Assembly: GCF_900187855.1 (NCBI RefSeq)
Contig: NZ_FYEG01000001.1
Span: 372,001-436,000, forward strand
Length of the DNA stretch: 64,000 nt
Reading direction: 5' to 3'
Origin: Actinomyces minihominis
GTDB lineage: Bacteria; Actinomycetota; Actinomycetes; Actinomycetales; Actinomycetaceae
The position numbers were made by a program, and so were the translations under genes. Positions 1-8,633 of the stretch are shown piece by piece; the first letter of the stretch is position 1, and every line of letters begins with the position of its first letter. The notes beneath the pieces were generated by a model. It did no database searches. It saw nothing but the letters and a program-made list of their open reading frames with translations, and was not told the DNA's origin.

Positions 1-532
1 CCCAGGCCGCTAGGTCAACGTCGTGAGTCGCCAGGTCCTTGACCACGCCGACGTCACTAATCCGTGCGGGATAGGGGGATTGACGGCGGGTGACGACCTG
101 ATAGACCTGTCCCAACTGCCCTTCGGTGATGCGCTTACGCATTTCCAACAGGGCCGGGTTACAGCGTTCAACATAGCCAACGGCACCGACCAGGTCGGCC
201 TCTTCAAAGGCACGCGCGATGCGCTCACCTGACTCGACTGAGTCCGAGAGGGGTTTTTCGATCATGGTGTGAACCCCAGCTGCAGCCAACTTCAGCGCCG
301 CTTCCTCGTGATAGACCGTGGGAACGGCAACGATAGCGGCATCAATGCCTGCATCTATCAGAGCGTCGACGTCAGACAGGACCTCAAGGTTGCCTGCTAC
401 ACCGAAGTTGTCCCCGGACGGGTCGGCGACTGCGACCAGGTCAAAGCCCTCTAGAGCGCGAGCGTTTCGTACATGGTGGCGACCCATCGAACCAATGCCG
501 AGGACGCCAACCCGGAGATTACCTTTCGCCAT
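1..532 (-). CDS. Gfo/Idh/MocA-family sugar dehydrogenase (WbpB-like), 3' end outside window
   Basis: NAD-dependent nucleotide-sugar dehydrogenase, cut by the left window edge after about 177 codons. The start is the ATG at 532-530, two bases after the stop of the aminotransferase gene. The N-terminus has a Rossmann GVLGIGSMG glycine motif (about residues 8-16). Further on are the EKP motif (MIEKPLSD) that supplies the catalytic lysine in this family, and the DVGVVKDLATHDVDL segment typical of UDP-N-acetylglucosaminuronate 3-dehydrogenases. It is the third gene of an acyltransferase-aminotransferase-dehydrogenase operon, the set that makes UDP-2,3-diamino-2,3-dideoxy uronic acids in WbpB/E/D-type pathways. 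Family is clear; the substrate is inferred from the neighbours. Confidence 0.88.
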   Translation of the reverse strand, partial: MAKGNLRVGVLGIGSMGRHHVRNARALEGFDLVAVADPSGDNFGVAGNLEVLSDVDALIDAGIDAAIVAVPTVYHEEAALKLAAAGVHTMIEKPLSDSVESGERIARAFEEADLVGAVGYVERCNPALLEMRKRITEGQLGQVYQVVTRRQSPYPARISDVGVVKDLATHDVDLAAW

Positions 533-534
533 CC

Positions 535-1653
535 TTACGCACCGGCCTTTGCTGTGGCATTAACAGCTGCGACGATGCGCTCCAGGTCGCCCTGGGTCAG
601 CGAGGGGTGAACCGGCAGGGAGATAACCTGGGCGGCCGCCTCTTCAGTGACTGGCAACTCAAGGCCCGGGGCGTACTTGGCCAAAGAGACCAACCGGTGG
701 TTCGGGATCGGGTAGTAAACGCCGGAGCCAACGTTGTACTCGCTTCGCAACGTCTCAACAAAGGCGTCGCGCTCGCCCTCGGGAACACGAACCGTGTACT
801 GGTGGTAAACGTGCACTGCGCCGTCAGCAACGGGAGGTACGACGACACCCTGCAGGTTTTCGTTCAGGAACTTGGCGTTGGCCCGACGCTGCTCGGTCCA
901 CTTGGCCAACTTACGCAGCTGGACGCGCCCGATGGCAGCATGAATGTCCGTCATGCGGTTGTTGAGGCCGACCAGTTCGTTGGCGTACTGGCGTGCCATG
1001 CCCTGGTTGCGGAGGATACGTGCACGACGCGCGACCTCTTCACTACCGGTGGTGATCATGCCCCCCTCGCCGGAGGTCATGTTCTTAGTGGGGTAGAGCG
1101 AGAAGCCTGCGCCAAGGCCGAAGGTACCGGTCTTGCGGCCATCTAGCGATGCGCCGTGAGCCTGTGCGGCATCCTCGAAGAGGGCGATGCCGTACTTGTC
1201 AGCCAGCGCCTCGAACTCTCCCATGGCAGCCGGGTGCCCGTAAAGATGGACCGGCATGATGCCCTTGGTGCGCTCTGTAATTGCGGCCTCAGCGGCCTTG
1301 GGATCGAGGCAGAAGTAGTCGGCCTCAATATCAGCGAAGACCGGAGTGGCCCCCGTGATGGCAACCGAGTTGGCGGTGGCTGCAAAAGTGAATGAGGGGA
1401 CGATGATTTCGTCCCCCGGACCGACGCCTGCTGCCAGCAGTGCCAGGTGCAAGGCAGAGGTCCCTGAGTTCACCGCGATAGCAAACGCTCCATCAACCAG
1501 CTCCTCGGAGAACTCTTCTTCGAATGCTGCGACCTGAGGGCCCTGTGCCATCATTCCTGAGCGGATCACTGCGCTAACCGCCTCGATCTCTTCCTCACCA
1601 ACGACTGGCTTAGCCGGCGGAATGAACTCCACAACACTCGGTTCGTTACTCAC
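535..1653 (-). CDS. DegT/DnrJ/EryC1/StrS aminotransferase (WbpE-like)
   Basis: PLP-dependent nucleotide-sugar aminotransferase of 372 aa, normal length for the family. The fold-type I core is complete: NSGTSALHLALLAAGVGPGD phosphate/PLP-binding segment near residue 60, the FEDAAQAHGA aspartate segment, and the PLP lysine in YPTKNMTSGEGG. In the WbpB/E/D scheme it aminates the 3-keto sugar made by the adjacent dehydrogenase, using glutamate. The dehydrogenase start lies two bases past this stop, so the two are almost certainly co-translated; the acyltransferase is 63 bp upstream. A second family member lies at 37364-38590, but its partner genes are of a different pathway. Confidence 0.92.
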   Translation of the reverse strand: MSNEPSVVEFIPPAKPVVGEEEIEAVSAVIRSGMMAQGPQVAAFEEEFSEELVDGAFAIAVNSGTSALHLALLAAGVGPGDEIIVPSFTFAATANSVAITGATPVFADIEADYFCLDPKAAEAAITERTKGIMPVHLYGHPAAMGEFEALADKYGIALFEDAAQAHGASLDGRKTGTFGLGAGFSLYPTKNMTSGEGGMITTGSEEVARRARILRNQGMARQYANELVGLNNRMTDIHAAIGRVQLRKLAKWTEQRRANAKFLNENLQGVVVPPVADGAVHVYHQYTVRVPEGERDAFVETLRSEYNVGSGVYYPIPNHRLVSLAKYAPGLELPVTEEAAAQVISLPVHPSLTQGDLERIVAAVNATAKAGA

Positions 1654-1716
1654 AATGGGACCTTTCTTCGCAGCCGGTTTGGCTGCAGCGACTTCTGAGA
1701 AGAAACTGCTCGACTA

Positions 1717-2316
1717 TCAGAATAGTTCTGCCAGGCGACCGTCGTTACCGACCTGGTAGAGCTCCCCGGTCTTCGGGCAGCGGAAACGACCACCTTCACC
1801 TTCAACGGCCTCGAGGACCTCACCGGAGCGTCCCACCCAGCCGGTTTGACGAGCCGGAACACCCATTACTAGTGCATAGGGGAGGACGTCCTTAGTCACT
1901 ACCGCGCCGGCTGCCACAGTAGCCCAGCGCCCAATGGTGACCGGAGCGACACAAACGGCCCGCGCTCCAATGGCAGCACCGTCCTCGATAGTGACTCCTA
2001 CAGGGCGCCAGTCAGATGCGTCCTTTATGGACCCGTCCGGGTTGATTGCACGGGGGTTGTGATCGTTGGTGAGGACAACCGCGGGACCGACGAAAACACC
2101 GTGGCCCAGATGGGCCGGTTCATAGACGAGAGCGTAGTTTTGCACCTTGCAGTTATCACCGAGGTGGACACCGGTGCCGATGTAGGCGCCGCGCCCAACC
2201 ACGCAGTTCTCTCCGAGTACCGCGTCTTCGCGGACTTGAGCGAGGTGCCAGACACTGGACCCCTCACCTATCGTTGCCTCCGGGGATACATCTGCCGTCG
2301 AAACGATGCGAACCAT
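1717..2316 (-). CDS. Left-handed beta-helix N-acetyltransferase (WbpD-like)
   Basis: Hexapeptide-repeat acyltransferase of 199 aa. The sequence is dominated by short repeats of the left-handed beta-helix type and has the TNDHNPRAINPDG loop seen in UDP-2-acetamido-3-amino-2,3-dideoxyglucuronate N-acetyltransferases (WbpD). It would acetylate the amine installed by the downstream aminotransferase, completing a diacetamido uronic acid. An open frame extends upstream to 2370, but the ATG at 2316 is preferred because it begins the MVRIVSTADVSPEATIGEG family start and follows an AGGGAG ribosome-binding site. It is the first gene of the minus-strand operon and diverges from the GT2 gene. Confidence 0.9.
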   Translation of the reverse strand: MVRIVSTADVSPEATIGEGSSVWHLAQVREDAVLGENCVVGRGAYIGTGVHLGDNCKVQNYALVYEPAHLGHGVFVGPAVVLTNDHNPRAINPDGSIKDASDWRPVGVTIEDGAAIGARAVCVAPVTIGRWATVAAGAVVTKDVLPYALVMGVPARQTGWVGRSGEVLEAVEGEGGRFRCPKTGELYQVGNDGRLAELF

Positions 2317-2380
2317 GGCTCTCCCTTCGGTCCGGGACCGCGTTCTTCGAAGCACTTGGACCAGTGGCAATCCTAGCGCA

Positions 2381-2408
2381 CTGACAATATGTAAGGAGGT
2401 GACACAAT
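2381..2408 (+). promoter_or_regulatory. Candidate promoter giving a leaderless GT2 transcript
   Basis: CTGACA at 2381-2386 and CACAAT at 2403-2408 are separated by 16 bp. The GT2 start codon at 2415 is 6 bp past the -10 box, which places the expected +1 at the A of the ATG. An AAGGAGGT at 2393-2400 ends 14 bases before the ATG, which is too far for a normal ribosome-binding site. This is pattern reading only. Confidence 0.4.
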
Positions 2409-2414
2409 AGGGCT

Positions 2415-3101
2415 ATGCATGAACTCAGCCCCCACTATGACGACACCTGGCTTGTCATTCCCCTCTACAACGAAGCCCCCGTGATCGGACAGGTTCTTGA
2501 TGAGGCGCTGAGGACGTTTCCCCACATTGTCTGCATTGATGACGGATCCTCCGACGGTTCGGCGGCCATTGCTCGCGCCCACGGCGCGGTTGTGATTCAG
2601 CACCCCTTCAACCTGGGACAGGGCGCCGCACTGCAGACCGGGATCGAGTATGTCCGCCGCAACACACACGGACGCTACCTGGTCACCTTCGATGCCGACG
2701 GGCAGCATTCAGTCGAGGACGCAACCGCGATGGTTGATCGTGCTCGAAATGAAGACCTCGCCATCATTTTTGGTTCCCGGTTCCTTGATGACAAGACGAA
2801 GGTGGGCTGGTCGAAGAAACTGGTGCTCAAGACAGCAGCCAAGGTCACCAAACACAAGACCGGACTCGACCTCACCGATGCCCATAACGGATTGCGCCTA
2901 CTTCGTCGCGATGCAATGAGGGTCGTCAATATCCGCCAGGACGGGATGGCCCACGCCTCTGAGATCGTCAATCAGCTGGCTGAGTCAAGGTTGCCCTGGG
3001 CGGAGATGCCGGTTCACATCGAGTACACGGACTACTCCAAGTCCAAGGGGCAGTCCCTGCTCAACTCCGTCAATATTCTGGTCGACTTGGTGATGAGGTA
3101 G
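2415..3101 (+). CDS. Glycosyltransferase family 2 (polyprenyl-phosphate sugar transferase type)
   Basis: GT-A fold glycosyltransferase of 228 aa resembling dolichyl/polyprenyl-phosphate hexose synthases. It has the N-terminal VIPLYNEA motif, CIDDGSSDGS nucleotide-binding segment, HPFNLGQGAALQTG loop and the DAD metal-binding triad in TFDADGQHS. It ends at about residue 228 without the membrane helices some relatives carry; the next gene, a DUF2304 membrane protein 3 bp downstream, probably supplies the membrane partner, a pairing common in actinobacteria. The likely reaction is transfer of a sugar from a nucleotide donor to undecaprenyl phosphate or another lipid carrier; donor and acceptor cannot be read from the sequence. 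Confidence 0.9.
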   Translation: MHELSPHYDDTWLVIPLYNEAPVIGQVLDEALRTFPHIVCIDDGSSDGSAAIARAHGAVVIQHPFNLGQGAALQTGIEYVRRNTHGRYLVTFDADGQHSVEDATAMVDRARNEDLAIIFGSRFLDDKTKVGWSKKLVLKTAAKVTKHKTGLDLTDAHNGLRLLRRDAMRVVNIRQDGMAHASEIVNQLAESRLPWAEMPVHIEYTDYSKSKGQSLLNSVNILVDLVMR

Positions 3102-3104
3102 AAG

Positions 3105-3455
3105 ATGTCTAGTTACTGGCTCATCAAAGCCCTGCTGATCCTCAGCCTCATCATCATCACCTACATCCTGGTTCGTCCTTCTCGCAGCGCCAACTCCCTG
3201 GCGATTAGACGCATCGGCATCTTCCTGATCCTTGCCGGAGCCGTGTTCGCCATCCTTTTCCCCGGTATCTTCAACAGCTTCGCCCGCACCATCGGTGTCA
3301 CCAACGGCACCAACCTGCTGGTCTACCTCCTGGTCATCGCCCTGTTTGCCCAGATGGCAACCTCTTATAGACGCGATGCCCAACTCAATGAGAAGCTGAC
3401 GACACTGGCTCGGGAGGTGGCCCTAGCCAGACGGGATGATGAACAATCTGGCTAG
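3105..3455 (+). CDS. DUF2304 small membrane protein
   Basis: Protein of 116 aa with three hydrophobic helices (about residues 5-22, 35-53 and 65-83) followed by a polar, likely cytoplasmic helix that is rich in Arg, Glu and Leu. The arrangement matches the DUF2304 family, whose genes often sit right after a GT2 glycosyltransferase, as here (3 bp gap). Its role is not established; helping the glycosyltransferase at the membrane is inference from the pairing. Confidence 0.8.
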   Translation: MSSYWLIKALLILSLIIITYILVRPSRSANSLAIRRIGIFLILAGAVFAILFPGIFNSFARTIGVTNGTNLLVYLLVIALFAQMATSYRRDAQLNEKLTTLAREVALARRDDEQSG

Positions 3456-3487
3456 GATGGTTCCGCTGATCCGCACCAATCCTAGCC
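3450..3487 (+). terminator. Weak hairpin after the GT2-DUF2304 pair
   Basis: GGCTAGGAT (3450-3458) is complementary to ATCCTAGCC (3479-3487), nine perfect pairs with a 20-nt loop. The left arm overlaps the stop region of the DUF2304 gene. There is no clear T-run after it, so its role as a terminator is uncertain. Confidence 0.3.
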
Positions 3488-3546
3488 CGGCGATTTTCAC
3501 CACTAGTTAATAATCCGCATCGTTCCAAGGTCTAGACTCGATTTTG

Positions 3547-4776
3547 ATGAGCACAGAAGAAGTCTCCCCTCGCCACATTCCTCCGGCCCACTCTGCAACA
3601 GTGCGGCGTTCCTGGATGTGGCTGTCAGTCCTGCTTGCTTCCGTTCTTGGCGTGGGGCTGTTCGTGGGAACCGCCGGTGCCATTCTCTACAAGAGTCTGA
3701 GCAACCAGGCCAGCAGCTCCGTCCTCGACACCTCTCACCTGCGCCCCGACAGTCAATCGGGCGACACGGTTGAAGAAGAGAAGCCGAAGGATGGCTTTGC
3801 GGGCCGCGACGTCAATATTCTGCTCATGGGTATCGACTCCAGACAGAATCAGAGCGGGGACATCATCAACCCCGATGACGACGACGAGACGATTCGTTCT
3901 GACACGACGCTGATGCTCAACATCAGTGCCGATCGCCAGTACGTCAACATTATTTCCATCCCCCGCGATATGTGGGTCATGATTCCCGAGTGCTACCGCA
4001 CGGACGGTTCGGTGTCATATGAGCAGTGGGGCCAGTTCAACTGGGCCTTCTCCTACGGATCACTCGGCGATGACCTAGCGGCGGGCGTGAACTGCACCCA
4101 GGCACTCACAGAAGATCTGACCGGGATTGTCCCCGATGGGTTTGCGGTCATTGACTTCACCGGATTCAGCAGAATGATCGAAGCCCTGGGAGGCGTTGAG
4201 ATCTGCCTGCACGAAGAGGTGAACGATCCGATGTACCTGGATCTAGTCCTTCCCGCGGGCTGCCAGCACCTTGACCCCACCACCGCCACCCAGCTGGCGC
4301 GCGTTCGCTACACCGGCGATGGTTCCGATATGGGGCGCATCCAGCGTCAACACCTGCTGCTCGGCGCCATGGTTCAAGAGGCTATGGGACAAAACATCCT
4401 TACCGACACCCCGAAGCTCTACGCCTTCGTCAGCACCGCACTTGATGCCCTGAAGCTTTCCCCCTCCCTGTCGAACCTGCGCACTGATGCGGGCCTCGCC
4501 TCTTCGATGAGCCACACTCCGCCGGAAAACTTCCGCTTCCTGGCTATGCCGGTAGTGACCGCAGACTTTGACGCCAATCGACTGCTACCCAAGGAGCCTC
4601 AGAACACCGAGTTCTGGCAGGCCATTGCTAACGGAACTCAGCTTCCGGTGGGAACGGTCTACTCCGACCTCAACGGCAACTACTTCACCGTTGGTGAGGG
4701 CGGAGAGATCATCGAGGGCGGCAACCCCCGCACCGATGACGAGATCGGCTCCCTCTCCTACGGTGACGGATACTAG
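3547..4776 (+). CDS. LytR-CpsA-Psr (LCP) family glycopolymer transferase
   Basis: Membrane-anchored LCP protein of about 409 aa, the family that moves teichoic acid, capsule or arabinogalactan-type polymers from a lipid carrier to peptidoglycan outside the membrane. One N-terminal transmembrane helix (about residues 23-48) is followed by an acidic linker and the LCP core: ILLMGIDSRQ, RSDTTLML and ISIPRDMWV with its catalytic arginine, then the LARVRYTGDG segment. The ATG at 3547 is chosen; an in-frame TTG at 3544 just precedes it. A second LCP gene follows 17 bp later, so the two form an operon beside sugar-nucleotide genes. Confidence 0.93.
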   Translation: MSTEEVSPRHIPPAHSATVRRSWMWLSVLLASVLGVGLFVGTAGAILYKSLSNQASSSVLDTSHLRPDSQSGDTVEEEKPKDGFAGRDVNILLMGIDSRQNQSGDIINPDDDDETIRSDTTLMLNISADRQYVNIISIPRDMWVMIPECYRTDGSVSYEQWGQFNWAFSYGSLGDDLAAGVNCTQALTEDLTGIVPDGFAVIDFTGFSRMIEALGGVEICLHEEVNDPMYLDLVLPAGCQHLDPTTATQLARVRYTGDGSDMGRIQRQHLLLGAMVQEAMGQNILTDTPKLYAFVSTALDALKLSPSLSNLRTDAGLASSMSHTPPENFRFLAMPVVTADFDANRLLPKEPQNTEFWQAIANGTQLPVGTVYSDLNGNYFTVGEGGEIIEGGNPRTDDEIGSLSYGDGY

Positions 4777-4793
4777 GTCAACCCCCCGACCAG

Positions 4794-6230
4794 ATGAGCA
4801 AGCCGCCGAGTGTTCCCCCTTCGTTCAGCCCCCAGGGCGGACGGCAGCGTCCCGTGAGGGATTCCAATCCGACCCCCGAGGCCGAGCAGGCTCCCCGCGT
4901 GATTCCTCCGGTGGTCCCGCCGCCCTCTATTCCTCCTGCCAGCCCCAAGCCGAACCCGGTCCCCCCGGTCCGCCAACAGCCCCAGAAGCCCGTACGGCAG
5001 TCCATCCTGGCCCCTGACCAGCAGCCGACTCCCCCCTCTTTCACCCCGGCAAATTCGGCGCCGCCACCCGCGGTGGCTCCGGTGCGTGTTCAACCCCAGC
5101 AGCCAGCTGTTGAGCCCACCCTGATTGCCTCCCCTATGCCCGCGGCCTATGCGCCCACTCGTAAGGTCCAGCCGTCTCCCTCTACCCCGGCTCAGTCACC
5201 CACCTCGCGGTACGCCGGCTCGGGATCCGGCACCCGCCCCCCGGGTCCCCGCCCGCCCGGTCAACCCGGGGTCTCATCACCACGGCCGAGCAGGCCCGGC
5301 TCGACCAGGCGCAGGGTCCTCACCACCCTGGCGATCGTCCTCATCATCCTGATCGCGTGGCCCAGCTTCCTGGTGTGGAACACCAACTCTGGAATGGAGC
5401 GGGTTGAGGCGACCTCAACTTCGGTAGATACCCGGGGGACCACCTACCTGTTCGCGGGATCAGACTCCCGTGAGGGATGGAACCCTGATGACCCCACCGA
5501 GGGGCAGCGCTCGGATTCAACCATCCTGGTCCACAAGGCTCCCAACGGGCAGGCCTCCATGGTCTCGCTCCCCCGTGACTCCTACGTCAACATTCCCGGC
5601 TACGGGATGTCAAAGCTGAACGCGGCATTCGCCTACGGCGGCCCCCAGCTGCTGATCGAAACCGTCGAGGAAGCCACCGGACTACACGTCGACCACTACG
5701 TCCAGATCGGCATGGCCGGGGTGACCGAAACAATCGATGCCCTCGGCAGCGTGGAACTGTGCTGGGACGCCGATGTTTCCGACGAGTTCTCAGGTATGGA
5801 GTGGACCGCGGGCTGCCACCGCGTCGGTGGCGTGGAAGCCCTGGCATTCAGCCGCATGCGCTACTCCGACCCCACGGGTGACGTGGGACGACAGCAGCGC
5901 CAGCGCCAGGTCATGAACGCGGTTGTCTCCGAGGCACTGAGCCCGTCGGTGTTTATCAACCCGGTCAAGCAGTACCGACTCTCAGAAGCTGCTGCCAATG
6001 CCCTCACCGTCGGCAACCACACCAACATCTTCAATGTCGCGCAGCTGATGTTGGCGATGCGCAAGGCCACCGCCGACGGACTGGTGGGCGTACCTCCCAT
6101 CGCCTCGGTGAATGCCTCCAATGAGGCCGGTTCGGTCATACTCTGGGACGAAAGTGCCGTCCCCCAGTTCTTTGAGAACATGGCGAACGGCACTCTGACC
6201 CAGGCCGAAATGAACCAGATCGGCAACTAG
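4794..6230 (+). CDS. LCP family glycopolymer transferase with long proline-rich cytoplasmic N-terminus
   Basis: LCP protein of 478 aa. Residues 1 to about 170 are a low-complexity Pro/Gln/Ser-rich region that would lie in the cytoplasm, followed by an Arg-rich stop, one transmembrane helix (about 173-193) and an extracellular LCP domain with LFAGSDSREGW, RSDSTILV, SLPRDSYVNIPG and FSRMRYSDPTGDVGRQQRQ motifs. The catalytic Asp and Arg positions are conserved. It lies directly after another LCP gene; having two with different N-terminal regions suggests different partners or polymers. It ends 7 bp before the convergent galE stop. Confidence 0.93.
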   Translation: MSKPPSVPPSFSPQGGRQRPVRDSNPTPEAEQAPRVIPPVVPPPSIPPASPKPNPVPPVRQQPQKPVRQSILAPDQQPTPPSFTPANSAPPPAVAPVRVQPQQPAVEPTLIASPMPAAYAPTRKVQPSPSTPAQSPTSRYAGSGSGTRPPGPRPPGQPGVSSPRPSRPGSTRRRVLTTLAIVLIILIAWPSFLVWNTNSGMERVEATSTSVDTRGTTYLFAGSDSREGWNPDDPTEGQRSDSTILVHKAPNGQASMVSLPRDSYVNIPGYGMSKLNAAFAYGGPQLLIETVEEATGLHVDHYVQIGMAGVTETIDALGSVELCWDADVSDEFSGMEWTAGCHRVGGVEALAFSRMRYSDPTGDVGRQQRQRQVMNAVVSEALSPSVFINPVKQYRLSEAAANALTVGNHTNIFNVAQLMLAMRKATADGLVGVPPIASVNASNEAGSVILWDESAVPQFFENMANGTLTQAEMNQIGN

Positions 6231-6237
6231 GACCCAG

Positions 6238-7230
6238 CTACTCGGTGGGAACCTTAACGGGCTTCTTGCCAGCCTGATTCGCATCCCAGGCAGACTGCAG
6301 AATATCTTCCAGACCAAACTGGGCCTGGAAGCCCATGTCCGTTTCAATGCGTGAGGAGTCGGCAACCAGGTAGGCCGGATCACCCGCGCGGCGCCCCGCC
6401 ACCTCAACCGGGAAGTCCCAGCCCGAGATATCACGGATCCCCTGCACCACCTCAAACACCGAAGAGCCGGTCCCCGTCCCCACGTTGTAGGCCGAGTGCT
6501 GCGCCCGGCCGTCCCGCAGGGCGTCGAGGGCAAGTAGGTGCGCGTTGGCCAGGTCCATGACGTGGATGTAATCGCGCACGCAAGTGCCATCGGCGGTGTC
6601 GTAGTCATCCCCGAAAACGACCGGATCCCTACCGGCACGCAGCCGATTGAGGATGATCGGCACCAGGTTCAGAGCCGCCGGATCCTCCAAGTCAGCCCAA
6701 CCCGTCCCAGCCGCATTGAAGTAGCGCAGGGCGATGCTCTTCAAACCCCAGGCTGTTGCGCAGTCAGCCAGCATCCACTCACCGATCAGCTTGGTTTCGC
6801 CGTAGGGGTTGATTGGTTTCTTCACCACGTCCTCGGTCACCATATCCACATCAGGCAGTCCGTAGACCGCGGCAGATGAAGAGAAGATCATTTCGTGGAC
6901 GCCCGCGTCGAACATCGCGCGCAGCAGATTGGCGAGGCCGCCGATGTTCTGGTGGTAGTAGGTCGCCGGGCGCTCCACCGACTCTCCGACCTGCTTCTTG
7001 GCAGCGAAATGAATGACAGAGTCGACATCCTTGTCAATCATGAGGTCGGTGAGGACGCGGTAGGCCGCGTCACTAGCCAGATCAATCTCAACCAGCTGCG
7101 CATCACCAATGCGAGATGCCGAACCGGTCGACAGGTCATCAACAACAATGACCTCCTCGCCGCGTTCCTGCAGCAGGCGGACAACGTGAGCGCCGATGTA
7201 GCCGGCGCCCCCTGTAACCAAAATGCTCAT
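6238..7230 (-). CDS. galE: UDP-glucose 4-epimerase
   Basis: Extended short-chain dehydrogenase of 330 aa, the usual GalE length. It has the N-terminal GGAGYIGAHVV NAD-binding motif, the catalytic YGETK tyrosine-lysine segment, SSAAVYG and the RYFNAAG signature. It interconverts UDP-glucose and UDP-galactose, or the GlcNAc forms, supplying precursors for the surface polymers handled by the LCP and glycosyltransferase genes. It begins 39 bp after the sensor kinase gene on the same strand, so a shared transcript with the two-component system is possible. The epimerase assignment is firm; substrate breadth is not visible. Confidence 0.95.
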   Translation of the reverse strand: MSILVTGGAGYIGAHVVRLLQERGEEVIVVDDLSTGSASRIGDAQLVEIDLASDAAYRVLTDLMIDKDVDSVIHFAAKKQVGESVERPATYYHQNIGGLANLLRAMFDAGVHEMIFSSSAAVYGLPDVDMVTEDVVKKPINPYGETKLIGEWMLADCATAWGLKSIALRYFNAAGTGWADLEDPAALNLVPIILNRLRAGRDPVVFGDDYDTADGTCVRDYIHVMDLANAHLLALDALRDGRAQHSAYNVGTGTGSSVFEVVQGIRDISGWDFPVEVAGRRAGDPAYLVADSSRIETDMGFQAQFGLEDILQSAWDANQAGKKPVKVPTE

Positions 7231-7269
7231 GATTCTTTTTCTTTCTTCTCTCGGGGGACCTAAGGGTCC

Positions 7270-8592
7270 TTAAAATCTGCGGGTCTTACGGCTTACCGAG
7301 ACGATCGGGGCCCGGGGCAAAACAAGGTTGGGGTCAAAGTTGGCCGGGATGGCCGGCAGGGACACGGTGAAAACGGTGGGGTTCAGGGAGGACAGCTCAA
7401 GGCGCGCCCCCATTGACTTGGCCAGATCCTTGGCCAGTGCCAGGCCGATGCCAGAGGAGCCGTGGCTGGAGAAGCCCATGTCAAAGATCTCCGCGGCAAT
7501 CTCTGGGTCAATCCCGTTGCCCTCATCTGAAACATCCACCAGAACCGCGCGCGAAGAACCTGCCTTGCGGGTCTTCACCACCGTCGTTCCCCGGCCGTAA
7601 CGCAGGGAGTTCTCGAGAAGAATCGCCAGGATCTGCGCCAGCTTCCCCTCTTCAGCCAGAACCAGCTGCGCCGCTTCATCAATAAAGAGCAGTGAGCGTC
7701 CCGCCTGGGTGAACTGCGGCTCCCACTCTTCCCGCTCCGTGTTGAAAACCTCCAGGACCTGAACTACCTCGGTGTTCGAGGACGAACGACGGCTACTGTC
7801 CAGCAGGTCGTTGACCACGGTGGTGAGGCGCTCAACCTGGCCGAGCGCGGCTTCGGCCTCTTCCTGAATTTCCGTTTCGGTAGAGATCATCTGGATCTCT
7901 TCCAACCTCATCGACAGCGCCGTGAGGGGGGTTCGCAACTGGTGGGAGGCATCCGCAGAACGCTGCCGCTCGGCCGCCAGACGGCGCGCCATCTTCTCTC
8001 CCGTGCGCACCAGTTCTTCCTGAACGAGGTCGATCTCTTCGATTCCCGAGGGTTTGACCTGGGCGCGAACCTGTCCCGACCCAATCTGCTCCGCCTGAGC
8101 GGCCAGATAGATGAGTGGCGCGGACAGGCGCCGGGCCATGACATTTGCGAGGTACCAGGCCAGCAGGACCGACAGCAGGACCCCCACCAGGATCAGCGCC
8201 TCAACCACGATCAGTTGACGCAGCGCCTTGTTGGCACTGATCTCAGTTTCAACCCGAACACCCTGGGAGGAGGTATAGGTCGCCTTGATGACGGGTCCGC
8301 TGTGCGGCACACCAGAGACGACTGTGTAGCGCCCCGGCAGGGTGACGACAACGTAGGCATCCGCCTGCCCCTCTCCGGCACTGGCCCAGGCAGAAACTAC
8401 CGCCTGCGTGACGAAGTCGTTGTCATTGAGTCGCCGGTCAACAGCGCGGGCAACGATCTGGGTACGAACCTCAACCGCCAGTTCGTTGGTGTTCCACACC
8501 AGCACCCCGGCCATGATGGCAGCGGGGACACCGAGGACGAAGACGACGGCTAGCACCGCCGTCATAATCATCCGGGTGGCCCTGCGGCGCAT
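7270..8592 (-). CDS. Sensor histidine kinase
   Basis: Membrane sensor kinase of 440 aa. Two transmembrane helices (about residues 9-31 and 130-150) enclose a roughly 100-residue extracytoplasmic sensor region. A HAMP-like linker, a HisKA box with the phosphoacceptor in SHQLRTPLTAL (about residue 220) and a HATPase domain follow, with NSLRYG (N box), DEGNGID (G1) and GIGLALAKDL (G2). The response regulator gene lies 41 bp upstream on the same strand and is its evident partner. The signal and regulon are unknown; the setting near cell-envelope genes suggests an envelope signal, which is inference. Confidence 0.93.
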   Translation of the reverse strand: MRRRATRMIMTAVLAVVFVLGVPAAIMAGVLVWNTNELAVEVRTQIVARAVDRRLNDNDFVTQAVVSAWASAGEGQADAYVVVTLPGRYTVVSGVPHSGPVIKATYTSSQGVRVETEISANKALRQLIVVEALILVGVLLSVLLAWYLANVMARRLSAPLIYLAAQAEQIGSGQVRAQVKPSGIEEIDLVQEELVRTGEKMARRLAAERQRSADASHQLRTPLTALSMRLEEIQMISTETEIQEEAEAALGQVERLTTVVNDLLDSSRRSSSNTEVVQVLEVFNTEREEWEPQFTQAGRSLLFIDEAAQLVLAEEGKLAQILAILLENSLRYGRGTTVVKTRKAGSSRAVLVDVSDEGNGIDPEIAAEIFDMGFSSHGSSGIGLALAKDLAKSMGARLELSSLNPTVFTVSLPAIPANFDPNLVLPRAPIVSVSRKTRRF

Positions 8593-8633
8593 AGTCGATC
8601 TGCCTCAGTTAGTTAGCTGTTCCAGGCCGAACT

